Part shown: positions 1 through 13,358 of the stretch, piece after piece
How positions within the stretch are numbered: the stretch's first letter is position 1
Layout: the number at the start of each line of letters is the position of its first letter
From: Xiphias gladius
Lineage: Eukaryota; Chordata; Actinopteri; Istiophoriformes; Xiphiidae
DNA length: 64,000 nucleotides
Assembly (NCBI RefSeq): GCF_016859285.1
Contig: NC_053404.1
Location: forward strand, 15,198,105 to 15,262,104
Reading direction: 5' to 3'
The notes under the pieces: generated by a model
What the model was told of the DNA's origin: nothing
The model's input: the letters and a program-made list of their open reading frames with translations, nothing else
The model's database searches: none
Position numbers and translations under genes: made by a program

Positions 1-1620
1 GATCTACTCATCTTAAGTGGAACTAATTCTTTCACGCGTCTATGAAACACATTTTAGAGGACGTAGATGAAGAGAAGAGACACAATGTATGGAAGTGCCA
101 ATTAGTTTACTACCAATCTGTATTGGCTAACATTCATTTGTATATGAGGACTTAACACTGTTAAGGTATTTGAAGCAGAAATGCAAACTACTTATGCTAT
201 TCATCATAAGTTTTATTTACCTGTGAACAGTGTCATATTCACAGCCATCGGTCAGGGCAAGATCCCATTGTATTTTTTAGAAAACTACTCTGAGACCTTC
301 AAGTGTGTTTTCGCGTCTGTTTCTGGGATGTTTCAGACATGCAGAGGATTGTTTTGTAAGAAAGCAGGGAGAAGTTCGACATCCAAGTATTGATCTGGAC
401 TGAAACAAATGCCAGCCACGTTCATATTTTGTTTTGTTGGGTTTTTTGGTAGCAGACTGAGAGAAGCCACCATGGTGGACCATGTTCTGAAAGAATGTAC
501 CGGGAGTATACTACAACTACTTTTGCCAGCATCTATGGTTACTGTGAAACCAGTTAAAAAACTTTCCAGTGCATTTTTACCTTTGTGACCACGTGTTAAA
601 TGTCTTGTAGAATGGACCCTGTGATTCCCATCGGGACAAACATTGTACCACATTTCCGACTTTGAATTACATCTTCAAACTAGTGACGATAGTTTGGGAA
701 CATGCACCAGTTGAAAGAGAGGGGGAGGACATTATTACTTAAGATTTGCAATCTGTGATTGCCTGTGTATTATAGAATGTAGTGCTTTTGTCACTATAAC
801 AGTTTAGTTTTATCATTTGTACAAACATAATGACATTACTGCTTGTATGTATAATGGCTTGCCTATGTAATCAGACAGGTATATTACCATACTAGACCTA
901 CAGTATGTTAGTGTTTGGGGGTCTAGAGGATTAAGTGCAATCAGAGTATATACATGAGCCGATTATTCTTCCTTATTTATTATTATTTCTGACAAAGGCT
1001 AAATAAAAAAGTATAACTTGTAAGTAAATGCAGTGTGGATACTTCAAAAAAAAAAAAAAGCAATAACATCTCTGTTTTTTTTTTTAACAAGAATTGTCAG
1101 AGATTACATGCCTTTTAGAGTCAATGCCAATGACTCTCAGAGACATCATAAAAAGATATATTGTGTCAAACTGTTTTAAAAATCTCATTTAGTAGCATTA
1201 TCAAAGGAAACCTGATTTATTTTTTTAAAGACTTTTAATGGCAGATCACTTCAGGTTCATCTGCTTATATATTCAGGTGTACTAAACTGAAGAGGAAGCT
1301 TTATTTTTTGAGGTGGTGAAGCACCTATTGTTTCAATGTTTAGAGTTTTTGTGTGTGTCTGATATTTCAGCTGTGTATCATTTTTGCTACCTTGGACTTA
1401 AGTGAAAAATAAAAACACCTGAAAAGGACATCTGTGTATAGTCATTACACACACAAATGGGATTGGGTTAAGGTATTTCAAACTAGTTTATTATAGGGGA
1501 TAAATATTTTAATTATGTGTATGTTACTGACATATTCATACTGTCCTCACAACTAGAAAAAAATAAAGAAAACTTAGGACTCTGTAGCTTCCCTTCCAGT
1601 CAAATAAAGCTGACACCAAC
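1..1620 (+). other. AT-rich block, possible 3' UTR of the upstream gene
   Basis: No convincing coding exon is present. Plus-strand AATAAA signals occur near 1002, 1408, 1562 and 1603, as expected for a long fish 3' UTR with alternative poly(A) sites. In vertebrates the gene upstream of EN2 on the same strand is INSIG1, so this could be its 3' UTR. That identity rests only on synteny. The short open frames here show no family resemblance. Confidence 0.3.
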
Positions 1621-2239
1621 ATGTATAATTCAACTGGGTTTCATACATTCGTTCTGCATTTGATTACTAGACACTAATGTAATTACATGTCTCAACAGCT
1701 TCAGTGAAACAATAGTCCTCTGATTTTTTTTTTTTCTTTTTTTTTTCTTTGGGTATCAAATGCAGCACTAGCTCAATTGGGCCGGAGCTTTCTGGGGTGC
1801 TGATGATGGCATTTGTTGTGTCTGCTGTCACGGCAAAGTTGAATAGATGAGGACGCTCCTTTGTCCGGGGTCTCTGTCAATCTCCAGAGCCATTATAATG
1901 TCCTCGGCTGCATCTTCCTTCTCTCTCTCTCTCTTTCCTCTGTAAGACTCCTCCCAGCCCCCACCAAAGAACCCTGAAACTACCCTGTTTACCCCTGTGT
2001 GTCACTGTGATCAGGAGGAATTGACCCCCATCCCCTCCTCCCTTCCTCCCTCCTCTCTCTACCCCCTCACTGAACACGCCTTTCTGGAGGGCAGACTTCT
2101 ATTTATACCTAGCGGGGGACTGACAGTTAACCTTTTGCACTGGGGGAAATTTCTGGGAGTGGGGCCAATATCTGTGGGCTAATCTGAATCGGACTCTCGT
2201 TCTGGGAGGCTCTTTATACTTCTATGTATCTGTTGTGTT

Positions 2240-2301
<62 letters not shown>

Positions 2302-2792
2302 CATCCCTGCCTGCATCTCTTTGACAGGGCAACGATCCAGCGCCACACGCCACTTTTTCTCTCTCCCTCCTCTTTCAGTCTCCTCCTCTTCTCAGACTGA
2401 ATAATTGGCCGGGCTTCAACCTCCTTTCATTTCCAGCCACAGCAAATTGAAAGACTCCATTAGAGAACCCTCTTATTGCCAAAAGAGCCCCCTGTCTCTC
2501 TTCCTCTTGCTCTGGCTGTCCTCTCTTCACAGCAAGAAGACAGGCCTGGGCCCATCTGATCCATTGATTTGCGCCATCTATAGGTTCGTCTGGTAGGACG
2601 TTCAATTTCATCTCTGTGCACCACAATTGTGCCATTGATGGTACCTTGATTGTACGTGATGTGAACATTTAACAACTCCGCACTCAAATAAGGCTATTTT
2701 AAGCCATTTACTTTACGTTATACTTCAATTTAATGTCTTAAAATCATGTCCTTCTTGAGATTGTCTCTGTTCAGTGGAATGTGATCACGATA
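1621..2792. other. Intergenic stretch, CT-rich
   Basis: Intergenic DNA with a poly-T run near 1725, a CT-rich segment at about 1917-1936 and 2023-2060, and a TATC microsatellite at 2241-2300. I see no exon with both splice signals and no RNA gene. Confidence 0.6.
2241..2300. repeat. (CTAT)n microsatellite
   Basis: Fifteen perfect or near-perfect CTAT units are read directly, followed by a degenerate CCATCC. Confidence 0.95.
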
Positions 2793-3360
2793 TATAAGAT
2801 AAGATCACATCAATGATCAAACTTTATTCATCCCAGGAGGGAAATTCATGATCCAGATAAATAGAAAAAATGTAGATATACAGACAACAAAAACCAAAGT
2901 TAGAAAGCTACAGTATATATAGAACACTAACCTAACCAACATGCATAAATGTAAGAGTAAAACCAGTAATGCAGTTTTCTATAGATACAGTATATTTGGA
3001 ATGGATATTTATATATAGATTGGTATGTATGCATAATGAATATGATGAAGCATAATGTGAAAATAATATAAATATAAAATGAGCAATATAGATATCATAT
3101 GATGTGACTTTGTGAAATTTATGTTTATATAAAATATGAATGTGTAATATATACAATAAATATGAGATAACAGAATACAGACAAGAATATGATAATATAC
3201 TGTATAAAGACAATGTTATATTACTGTACAGTAGGATAGAGGTTCTGTAACATGTTGTACTTATCACTTTATAGGTTTTGTCGAACTAAGGAAGTCTCTT
3301 AGTTGAGAGACGAAACATCTTCAACAATCTAAAGCGAGTTCAGTTGCCTTTATCATCTCA
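2793..3360. repeat. Dispersed fish retroelement remnant
   Basis: Position 2821 onward carries CTTTATTCATCCCAGGAGG followed by GAAATTCA, a degenerate form of a tail motif frequent in teleost genomes. After an AT-rich body, 3271-3360 carries AGAGACGAAAC followed by ATCTTCAA and AGTTCAGTTGCC, another widely dispersed teleost motif. They are probably one or two decayed LINE/SINE-type insertions. The family name is not assigned. Confidence 0.55.
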
Positions 3361-3394
3361 AAAATCATATATCTCAGAAAATTATCTTAGGTTT

Positions 3395-3960
3395 GTCACA
3401 GTCAGTCCAATTATTGATACTGTACATTTATTCAACTACTGTACTCAAGTACAATTTTAAGTTACTTTACTTGAGTGTTAGTTCCTATGGAATATTGTTC
3501 TTTTTACTGCACTACATTTATTTGGTACCTGGGGTTGTAAGTTACTTTCAGAGTACTTATTGGGAAAAAAAAAACGTGATAAGCTTATAAAATACAATGC
3601 ACTGTAAAAGATTAAACTAGTGATTCCTAACCTTTTTGGCTTCTGTTGTGGCCCCATGTCTTGTTTCAGATGCCTATGAGTTGATAGCAGATTCCACCAT
3701 AGAGAGATTTCCCCTCTAAACTCCTCAGATGGTTCAATTGAAATAAATGTATGAGACTCAAAGAGGTGAAATTTGTGTAGTTTTTCCTGCTTTCCTACCC
3801 CATTAATCTCCTTGCAACTCCTCAGACTTCTATTTTGAGTTTTTTCTCAAATAAGATTTTGAAGACAGGACTTGCACTTGTAATAGAGTATTTTTACATT
3901 GTTGTACTGGTACTTTTACTTGGGTAAAGGATCTGAATACCTCTCCCAACACTGGCATCT
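3395..3960. repeat. Percomorph hAT-like MITE or related repeat
   Basis: The block begins near ACTGTACTCAAGTACAATTT, contains the internal phrases TCCTAACCTTTTTGGC and GATTTCCCCTCTAAACTCC, and ends with GGATCTGAATACC and CACTGG. I recall these phrases as typical of a very abundant repeat in spiny-rayed fishes. This copy is diverged and has no coding capacity. Confidence 0.6.
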
Positions 3961-5900
3961 TGGCAGGTGTTTGCTTTGATTCTTTGATTTTCGCTCCTAC
4001 TCTGGGGCTAAATTGAAGTTTGGCCCTTCTAGACTGGACTGAGTTGAATCTAAACAGCTTGTTTCCATGTTGAAAAGTAAAATAAACTCATAAAGGTGAC
4101 AGAGAGAAATGCAGAAGAGCAGGTGACTGAGAAGAGGAGTAAATCAGGCAGTATAGTATTAGATCATAATGCTGTCCACTTAGTGGTGATGGCTTTTGTT
4201 ACCACCAGATGACAGTATTTATCCTCTCAGGCTTGTCTGGACGTTATTACCTTGACATCTGTGGACCCCTAGTGGGGGGACAAGGAAAAGCAACGTCCTG
4301 CAGTGCCTGATCTTGCAGTGCAGGTTTAACCTATTCATCCAACTACTTTTAACAAGACTAAAACTTGATAACACAAATCTCCTGAGCCTTTAGACATCGC
4401 ACATATAGATAGAATGTATTTAACGGATCTGAGATAACAAGCTCTATACGTTTAAAAATGTATGTTCAAATATGCAAATGTTGCACACAAAAGATGGAGA
4501 AAACTAGAAAATCATACATCAGTAAATGTTTTTTTAAAAGTACTGATTTTCCTTAAAGCCTCTTAAAACCACTGATGAACTTAAAATTCAGATTCAGAAG
4601 GATATTTTATTAAACAGTGGCAGGAATATTATTCTTGGAATATTTATCTCAGACTGCAGCGAGCGGGCAGAGTCACATGCATGATAGAAAAGGTCAATGA
4701 AATGGATTGAGTGCGGAGAAAATCATTGCACACTCTTATTTCTCTGCCAAAAGGTCTTCAGTGGCATTAATGTCCTGCACTCTGTGATATATAATGAAAG
4801 ATTGTGTGTGTGCGCATATGTGTGCAAGTCTGTGTGTGAGCCGTTTAGGTCTACTGAGTCTTCATTACACCAGAGCTGGGTCCACTCCTGTCCTCTGCCC
4901 TCGCTCATTGCCTCTCCCTGTGCCGGCCCGGAATAATGAATTACAGTGGATGCCACGGGGGGCTGAGTGAGTGGCTCAGAAGTGGACTCCATTTTAGTTC
5001 AAATTACCTCTCAGATCTCCCATTCAAATGGCAGTCTCAGGCTGCTCTCTGCCTCCTTTACGCATTCCTATCAGAGGGTGAAATGATCCACTCACACCCT
5101 TTTCTTCATTTACTCATTTAAGGAGCTGTGATTCCAGCATTTTCGTGGGGGTCAATCCTCCAGTGCTCTGAGTTAAATCACAGGAAAGTTAAAGGAATGG
5201 AAAAATAAAACATCTACATAAAATACAAAAGAGACGGCACCATTTTTAACAGTGTAAACAACAGTCCATGTCTCAGTGGGATTTAGCAGTTCAGTCAGCA
5301 TGCTCAGCCTTGTGTGCCATTCCTGTTGATTCCTCTTCTTTTCAGCGGGACAAAGATAAAACGACAGGATAAACCTCAGGTGATGGCACATTATGCGTGC
5401 CATCCAAACAAATCCTTCGCCGTGTAAATTAAACACATCCAGTGCATCTTACAGCTCAGATCAGAGTCTGTAAATCGAACAGGGTAATAATAACAGCAGC
5501 TGAATAAAAGGTAATGGAATAAATCAAGGTGAGCATTTCCATTGCAAGATCTATCCTGAGAGAGAGACAACAAAAAGGCTGCATATTGTGGCAACTCGAA
5601 AATAGGGACATGCACATTCCTTAGTTTACTAGAAATAATGTAACGTTAAAATATGAGGGGATGCTCTTTAAATCTGGATTCAACTAATTTACTCATAGAT
5701 CTTAATATAAGTTCTACTTCTAGGCCTGTGCGTGGGCTTCAACTGGTGAATGGAATGCATATATATATCAAAAATATAAAATATGAAAAACAATGATTCA
5801 GCCACTCTGCCTGTGTATCCTAAAAGCCAAAAGCTCTGACACCTGTTGTGTGGCTATACAAGCCTGAAATGACACAGCTCTCCAGCCAATTCCAACAAAC
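3961..5900. other. Intergenic, possible conserved segments
   Basis: No gene is supported. The stretch 4930-5110 is of higher complexity and GC than its surroundings and contains no repeat, so it could be a conserved non-coding element upstream of en2. Nothing else stands out. Confidence 0.35.
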
Positions 5901-5929
5901 CTATCTGTTTATCGACACAAACATATAAG

Positions 5930-6230
5930 GAATATTTCCTGTGTCACCCACTCGGATATTGTCAGAGAATTGAGACTTCATCTGCATAATCCAAATCACG
6001 CTTGCAGCCCTACTTGTAATGCACTAAAGCTCGATGTTTGTCATGTTTTAATTAGTCTTCATTAGTAGGCGTAAGAGACATTTCTGGGAAGCAGCAGACA
6101 TGCAGCCTATTTACCTCGCTGCTGAGGGATGCACAAAGTTGGCAGGCTAAAACCATCTGGGAAAGTTATTGCCCCTAAAATGGCCTTTCAGCCTGATAAG
6201 TGACAAATTCACAACAAAACCAAAAAGAAA
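5930..6230. promoter_or_regulatory. Candidate en2 upstream enhancer (homeodomain sites)
   Basis: A high-complexity, repeat-free segment with TTTTAATTAG at 6046-6055 and a second ATTAG at 6061-6065, plus a CATCTGG E-box-like site near 6153. Closely spaced TAAT cores in otherwise quiet DNA next to a developmental homeobox gene are typical of conserved enhancers. This is inference from composition; no alignment was possible. Confidence 0.3.
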
Positions 6231-8219
6231 AACAACTCAGGTGAACGCGGGGGTTGGAAGGGGCTCAGTCGCACATGGCCCTTTCAGGGGAGTCCAGCAC
6301 TATTTTGGCGAGTTAAACGGCGCAGGGCGCGATGCCACACAGGGAGAGGGGTCGACTAACCGCTCATGACTGACCTCCTTCCACTATAATTAAAGCTGCA
6401 AGCTGGACCCTGAGACATAACATAAATTGTTTCTCGCATTTAGAATGAACTCCGATCTAAAAACGGAAATAATCTGGAGAAAAAACCCGAGGGCAACCCT
6501 GTTTTTTTTCGGGGGGGGGGGTCAATTTCATTAAATGTGTAACTTTTAAAACTCTATGCTGTGATATGATGTCTGGCTTGTTTTGATATTTCCTACAGTG
6601 CAGACAGACAGAAATCCACTGAAATAGCAAGTGCTTTCCACCTGTCTCTCCCCCACTTGTTCCTCCCGCCTCATGAACCGCGAGACAGGTGCACGAGGCA
6701 TGTGGACGATCCAAAACCCGTAAAGCATCTTGGGTCCCCCACCTTGCCCAGGAGCATCGAGGGGCAAAAAAGTTGAGGGGCCACCGAGCTGAGCTGAGCT
6801 GAGCTGAATGAATGGGGGGGAGGGGGGTGAACATCAGGTAGACTGCGGAGTATTTTACATTACACTGGCTTTTCTCTGAGGTCTGTTTAGCGGCACATTT
6901 TCATTCATAAATGCCCCCCTCTCGTCCTTCTCAGCCCCCCCCCCCCCTCCATCTTGCATGGTAGCCTATTTGTTCTGTATGACTGAGAATGTAAACCCAT
7001 TAACCTTACGGAAATAGCCACCACGTGCAGCTCATTCTTTGCTGTCACAAATAAGACGTGAAAAGTCTTGCAGACCAGCTGGGAGACTGGCCGGGGGAGA
7101 ACTCTTGTGGTCCTGACACCAGTTGAGTACCACGCAGATAACGGTGGCCGCCTACGTGAGTACAGGGGAGGACTTTCGGGGCTCCGAGAGTCTCCGTGGA
7201 CGACCTTTCGGAGCTTTATTAAAGAAAAGGTTACTTATGACGACTTTCACGCGTTTATTTTGACATGATATTAAGAATGCAAATAAAGTGGCACCAAAAC
7301 GTACAGGTCAGAAAAAAAGAAAGAAATTCTGGACATTAACACTCGTACATGAAAAGCTAAATATGAACCAACTTGTGAGCGCCCTCTTCATTTTTTCCCC
7401 CTCAACAATCTGAGTTTCCTTTTTAACCCTTTAAGGCCATTGTCACTGGTCCTTGAAGTAATAAGATCGGATTGGCCGTTTTAAAACTCTTAGTTTTTCT
7501 TCTAGTTTTTTTTTTTTTTTTTTTTTAATTTCAAAATAAAACACGCAAGGTTTTAATATGCATGTGTGGCAAGAAACGTGCATACAGATGGAATCACTGG
7601 CGCAGGACACAGCTGCCGTTTTTCTTGTTGGAGTTGTGTTTTAATTTCCTTTCGCGGGGTTTTATGCGGTGTTTTTGTTTTTGTTTTTCGTCAGGCATGA
7701 TAAGATGGAGAAACTGAGCAAACTGTGTCCTCACGTTGTTCGAATAGCTTAATGCTACTCTCACGGAGGCCAATCTGAGCACGTAATAAGCCTACTTTAG
7801 GATTTATACACTAATCACTAATTTCGTGAAACTATATTTTCCATCCGGGGACCGTTCGCCAAGACCAGAAATCAATATCATATTGACTAAACTTGCAGTA
7901 TAAATTATTATTTTCAGCTACTTTTAAATTGGTCTTGTTTTATAAGCTTCTTACCGCTTTATATCGACACAACTCAATATACACCACAGCTACAGAAACT
8001 TTTTTCTACTCAGTTTGGTGTCTCTTAGACAATGACAAAACCTTTTTAAAAACTGTTTTGTTTTTTGTTTTTTGCTAAAATTAGTTAAATTAACACTGCT
8101 GCTTTAAGCCTGTAAGAAATTTTTACTTTTTTTCTGACATTTTATAGAAAATAAATACTCTTCAAAAACTTTTTAATTATTTATTTATTTAAAGTGGCTG
8201 TCAATTGAACGTTTTTCTC
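6231..8219. other. Intergenic stretch
   Basis: Contains homopolymer runs (G near 6510, C near 6937, T near 7508) and AT-rich DNA. The short open frames here have neither splice context nor family resemblance. No gene is called. Confidence 0.5.
6786..6806. repeat. (GAGCT)4 short tandem repeat
   Basis: Four perfect GAGCT units followed by G, read directly. Neighbouring G-runs near 6510 and 6813 make the area low in complexity. Confidence 0.9.
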
Positions 8220-8480
8220 ATATTAGAGGAGCGTTCAAGAGTTTGCCGATGGAAGCTCAGCTGCATTCAATTAGCCTCCATCTAATTTAGCGGAGGCCTT
8301 AATTGCGCACAGGGTGGTGCAGTTGTTTGTGCTCAGCTCTGTTTGAGATTTCGTCTCCTTAAGAACAACCCCCATTCAAATGAGACTTATCTACGCCAGA
8401 CCGATCAGACGGATTAGGAGTTATTAAAACCTATAAAGGGCTGAAACCAGACGACTCCGCAGCCCCAAAGTCCGCTGCCA
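8220..8480. promoter_or_regulatory. Candidate regulatory block with TATA motif
   Basis: The segment holds three homeodomain-type cores within 45 bases (CAATTAG near 8268, CTAATTT near 8282, TTAATTG near 8299) and an ATTAG near 8413. A consensus TATA element, TATAAAGG, lies at 8432-8439, followed by a CG-containing stretch. It could be a conserved enhancer, or the promoter of an unannotated transcript starting near 8463. No open frame downstream supports a protein product. Confidence 0.35.
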
Positions 8481-9649
8481 CTCCGGAACAGTTCTCTGTA
8501 AACACATTCACACCTCGGGAAAAAAAATTATATAGACATCATCTGCGTGATGAATTAATGGTGGGGTAAAGGATAACATCTGGAATGAAACAAAAATAAA
8601 TGAATCGGGCAAACAGACTTTTTAGAAGCACCGTCTCGTTACGTGTTTTCCTTAGAAATAAAAATCCAAGCTTGAGTTTTACACCACGTTATGACTTTTA
8701 GAAGAATAAGAAGAAGTTTGGGAGATAACCCAAATTATCTTTACATATAGGCTAAAGTATTTCAGCAGGATTTGACAGCAAAGTATAGCAGTAGCAGGCA
8801 GGGCAGAGGTGGCATATTACATTGCGAAAATATCCATATCTTGACACAAGTGGCAAAATAATAAAGGCATTTGTTTCTTATCCAAATCTCCTTTTTTCCC
8901 CCCACCTAGGTTCCTTGTCATCTGCCCAGTTCTGGCATATTCGACGCAGTGGCGGACCTCTTGTTTCTGGAAAATTCCTGCTAAAACAATGGGGCATTGG
9001 AAACAAGTGGATCTCCCTCCTTAATATCCTAAAAATTACTTTAGATGAATTGTATTTCTAAACTGATTGACTTTTTGCAGTGTAGACTACATATGCAATT
9101 AGGTCCGCTTCTAATCTTTCCTAATTCGGCTGCCATGCTCTTGGCTGACCCGGGATGAAAAAACAGGGGGCAGCGAGCTTCCAGGCCCACAAAAGCACAA
9201 CAAAAAAAATCATACAGGATCATCAAATAGGAGAGACGTGCTTTCAGGTTGTGAAAGGCACAGGAAGCTGGAGGATTTGGTCCGACCCCTGCATGGTGAC
9301 AGAGCTGATATCTTAGAGACCCCCATTCATCTGGAGGGGAGGGATGGCGACTGGGAGAGGGAGGGGTGCTGGGGTAGGGTGGGGTGGAGAGGGGGTGCTC
9401 AGGGTGCATCTGCAGAGGTCCCACCGCCCTCTGATCTGTGAGCTGGCACACATCACGGCGTCCATTCACAAATCCTCTTTCTGCGCGTCACCTTTTGTAG
9501 TACTCCATAGTACTGAGTGCTGGTGACGTGTAAGACAATCCTACCAAAGAAAATACAGAGAAAAAAAATAGGTTATAGGAACTCAAGGACAGGGCACATG
9601 CGCACAATGCATGCGATTTATTATAGTACTACGAGGGGTGTGTATATAT

Positions 9650-9694
<45 letters not shown>

Positions 9695-11670
9695 GGGGGG
9701 GTGCTGGATTTATAGGCTGCATAGAATCAAAATCAACCATTCACAACTGTGCGCTACCAGGCTTGAAAAAATATTTAAAAAAATAAAAATAACAGGCGAT
9801 ATTAACCCTTCCCTAAGAAGCAAAAGAGATGCCCCAGTGCTTTTTAAAACAAACAAGAGAAAAGAGAGAAGAACACTGAAGCTTTCGCTTATTTAGTAGA
9901 ACCTGACAGTCATGACATGTGTGATAATCAATATTTCCTGCTTCCCTGAACAAGAACAGAATATATTCGTGGCAAATAATAATTTTATCCAGCCTGTGCT
10001 TTAACCATAAGGTGGCACTCTCAAGGTACACTTTTAAAATAGTAAACAAATATTGGTTCTTGATTAGGTGACCTTATGTTGCCAAAATTACCATAGATGG
10101 TGGAAAGAATCTTCTAAAACTTCACACCATCGCTGCATTGATTTGACGTGGGTTTGCTGTCGGCTATTTGGAAGTTATCACAGATTTCTCCGGAGCAAAT
10201 TAAAACAAATAACCCCTAAGTATGAAAGGTGTGCGTCTGTGTTCCCCATGTGAAATGATGGCAGACCAGGCTTCGGGTTTACACACCACTGAGTCTGGAA
10301 GAAATTGTTTTTTTGTTTTGTTTTGTTTAAAAAAAAAAAAAAAAAGGCTTTTGCAGAAACACGGCTGTTTGAACACTGGGTCATGTTTTTGTCAAAATGT
10401 GAAAAGGACACATGCGCGGGTTCTAAAGTCATCTCAGACAAAAACTGCATACGCCCATAATACAAGCCTCTATGGCCTGCTTGGTATTGGTATTCCGCAT
10501 ACACGGAATGAACGTTGGTATTGCAGTTTTATTTGGGTAGTTTTTGATAATGTCACAAGGAAGAAAAATGAAAAATATATATTTCTGATTTATATGCGAG
10601 TTCCCCCGCGTCTGGACAGCAGAGGCCCAGATACAGATAAAAAAAAAAAAAAAACAAACAAAACCAGTGTAGCTGCCACCAAAAAAGCTCACTTTTAGAA
10701 TTGCAATAATTCTCTGTATAAAACCAGAACTGAAATAAACAATAAACCCCCTAAAGACTAAATATGGAGGCGCTTCACTATCTAAAGCACCTATGAGCCA
10801 GTATAGAGCAAAACATTATATCAGTAAAGACTACAAAGCAAATATGCCAACAAAATCACCCCAAAACAATTATAAGGGAGGCTTATAAAATACACTTACT
10901 AAAAGCTTTATATGACTCTATTATGCCTGATTTTGCTTTGAAATAAAAAACTTAAAAACAGCAATATCGTAATATGCAAATCAGTCAATGCTACGACAAT
11001 ATTTTAACCCTTAATCACCCAGGATAAACTATCCTGGTAGATATTTTCTTTTACAACCCGAAAAGTAAAGGACACAGTCTCGCTTATGTGTCAAACCACA
11101 GAAATCCTCACTAAGTAAAGCAATGATAGTGAAGACTGGGATGAGGTTGGTTTTCTACTAAAACAGGACACGGTACTCATTTTTGTCTTTTCATCACCAC
11201 AGACCCCCCCCCCCCCCAAGAAAGCCAGTCCAAAGTGAAAAGACAATAGTGACTCAAAACCCCACAAGAGCGCGGATCATGGGCTTGTAGTATACACTGC
11301 AAAAAATACACATTTGGTTTGGTTTTGAAGCTGAAACGCTTCTTTTCCTTCTGGAGACTGGAGTAGAGTGAGATGACTTATTTAGACTGTTGTTTCGCCT
11401 ATTTCAAGAATGTTTCTCGGTTTGTTACCTTCAACACGGGTCTCCTTTTTGTTCAAAAACGCCGCTGCAAAATGGAAACTACTGGGATGTGCCAGATATG
11501 TCACTTTGTAAGGAAATATAAGATTTGGGGACTCAATAGCAGCCTGGTTGGCGTGTTAAAATGTATACATATATTATCATTATTATTATCATTATTGCAG
11601 TGCACACAAGCTCGTATTATAATGCAGAGCCTGAAATGGTGTCATTTCCTCCAGACATCCCTGTTTTGCC
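8481..11670. other. Intergenic stretch upstream of en2
   Basis: Mostly AT-rich with no supported gene. It includes a cluster of homeodomain-like cores at 9094-9127 (CAATTAG, CTAATC, CTAATTC), a TG microsatellite at 9653-9692 and poly-A runs near 10330 and 10640. Minus-strand open frames around 9041-9469 lack splice or family support. Confidence 0.45.
9653..9701. repeat. (TG)n microsatellite followed by poly-G
   Basis: About twenty TG units run directly into ten G residues. The tract is low in complexity and may form Z-DNA or G-rich structure. Confidence 0.95.
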
Positions 11671-11679
11671 GTGAGGTTA

Positions 11680-11890
11680 GAGGCCAAGCCCGGGCGGTAG
11701 CGGCCTGTCTGTGCCTCCATTGTCTGCTGCTTATTTAGCGCTCAACATTGATCTGCGCTTCCCCTCGCAGGCGAGAAACAATCGCAGCATGAGAGTGGCC
11801 TGTCTAATTACATCTTTCACTCCCAACTTTCACTTTCGCTTCAGAGCTCCGATGGGCCCTTTCCGATGGGGGCACGTGAGATAGGGCCAG
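11680..11890. promoter_or_regulatory. Candidate conserved non-coding element
   Basis: A repeat-free, GC-balanced block about 2.6 kb upstream of the en2 start. It holds SOX-type cores (CATTGT near 11718, AACAAT near 11776), a TAATTA core near 11805 and a CACGTG E-box near 11873. This site mix would suit a neural enhancer. Position and composition are the only evidence. Confidence 0.3.
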
Positions 11891-12539
11891 GGGGTGTCGT
11901 TCAGGTAGATTTTGAGATACGATTTTTTTTTTTTTTTTTTTTTAAAGCAGCCTTATCAGATAGCAAGAATTCACTTTAAATTGAAGAATGGTATTCAAAG
12001 ATCCACCAGAAGCATGTGATGTTGCACACTGTGAATTTGCATGTTTATGATCACTCCAGACGCGTTTGAACACAAATCCAGATTAGTTCCAAACACATAT
12101 TTTAGGTAAGAATACTTCACAATAATTGCTTTGCAATTTGCGCAAACAGGTGAAAAGTCAAGGTTATGATGTTTCCCGCAGGACAAAACCTGGCTTACAC
12201 TGGATCTTAAATTACAGGTTTTAACGTGCCACAAATACTGAATAGTTGTGGGCCACAAACCCAACCCTCACATTATCCATAAAGCTCATTTTTGCTGTAG
12301 CAATGGTCCACAGTTCAAAGAGGCCATTAACCTATTCATTTCATAACGGCCGATTGACCAGTGATGCACAAATAATCTCATTATACAACAAAAGATGTTT
12401 AAAATGTGTATTAATTTTAAGAAATTCGGATCAGAGTTGCCCCCACTCCCAGACACCTAGAGGAAAAGACAACGCATGCTTGTAATAATAAAAAGAAGGC
12501 AGCTGACTTTCTAACTGAATTGTTCAAAAGCTCCTCACT

Positions 12540-12960
12540 CAGTCTCAGTCTCGCTGCTCCTCTGGTCCACTTCGATGCCCCCCGTTTTTTTTGTTTTGTT
12601 TTTTTTTTTGTTTTTTTTGTTTTCTCTCTCTCTTTTTTTTTTACGCGCGGTCCCGGTTCAAACGCCAGCGGAGAACCGGCTGAGCCATCCCTGCTGCCCG
12701 GTGGCGCCCGGGTACGAGACATACCAACTTAGCGCCGGTCGGCAAAGTTGCTCAAAGTTTTGTCTTTGGCGCGACTCCGTATCCCGAGCGCCGTGCACAA
12801 AACAGTTTGTTTGCATCACTAATTTCTTTTAAAGGGATACGGACCCCAGCTCTTTGGTCGACCGCAGGGTCAGGACAGGCGAACACGAGAGCACCGAGAA
12901 AATACCCGAACACGCAGCCCTGCGCGTTTGGAATCACACGGGGAACACTCTTTGGCTGTC
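12540..12960. other. CpG-rich block upstream of en2
   Basis: After a T-rich stretch (12585-12643) the sequence becomes rich in CpG between about 12640 and 12960, unlike its AT-rich surroundings. It could be part of an en2 CpG island or a promoter of a non-coding transcript. No coding exon is supported. Confidence 0.35.
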
Positions 12961-13288
12961 ACGTTTCAGTTTTGATGCGTTTTGTTGCCAATTACGAGGC
13001 GCCTGAGAGCAACATGACACATAAGACCATCCTGCAAACCAGAGTGGTTACGTTTCACGGTACAACCGGGAAAGTGTTGTTGCTATGGGTTTTAAAAATA
13101 AAGAAGAAAGACAGAAAGAATTGTTTAGAGATTAAATTCAATTTTCAAGAAATACCGTTTACTCCACCCTCAGTTCAAAACGTGTGTACGGAAAGGCAGC
13201 AATTCTGTCCGCATTTAACCTTGGCCAGGACAGACTGACTTTAGGTAACTGCGAGTGCATTTGGCTTTACAGGTGTTATAAAACCCTT

Positions 13289-13294
<6 letters not shown>

Positions 13295-13356
<62 letters not shown>
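13295..13356. repeat. (AT)n microsatellite
   Basis: Thirty-one uninterrupted AT units read directly. It lies between the CpG-rich block and the proximal en2 promoter. Confidence 0.95.

Positions 13357-13358
<2 letters not shown>

Noticed and set aside
9041..9469. 142-aa minus-strand frame
   Set aside because: Composition is driven by a purine-rich tract, with no promoter, splice or family evidence.
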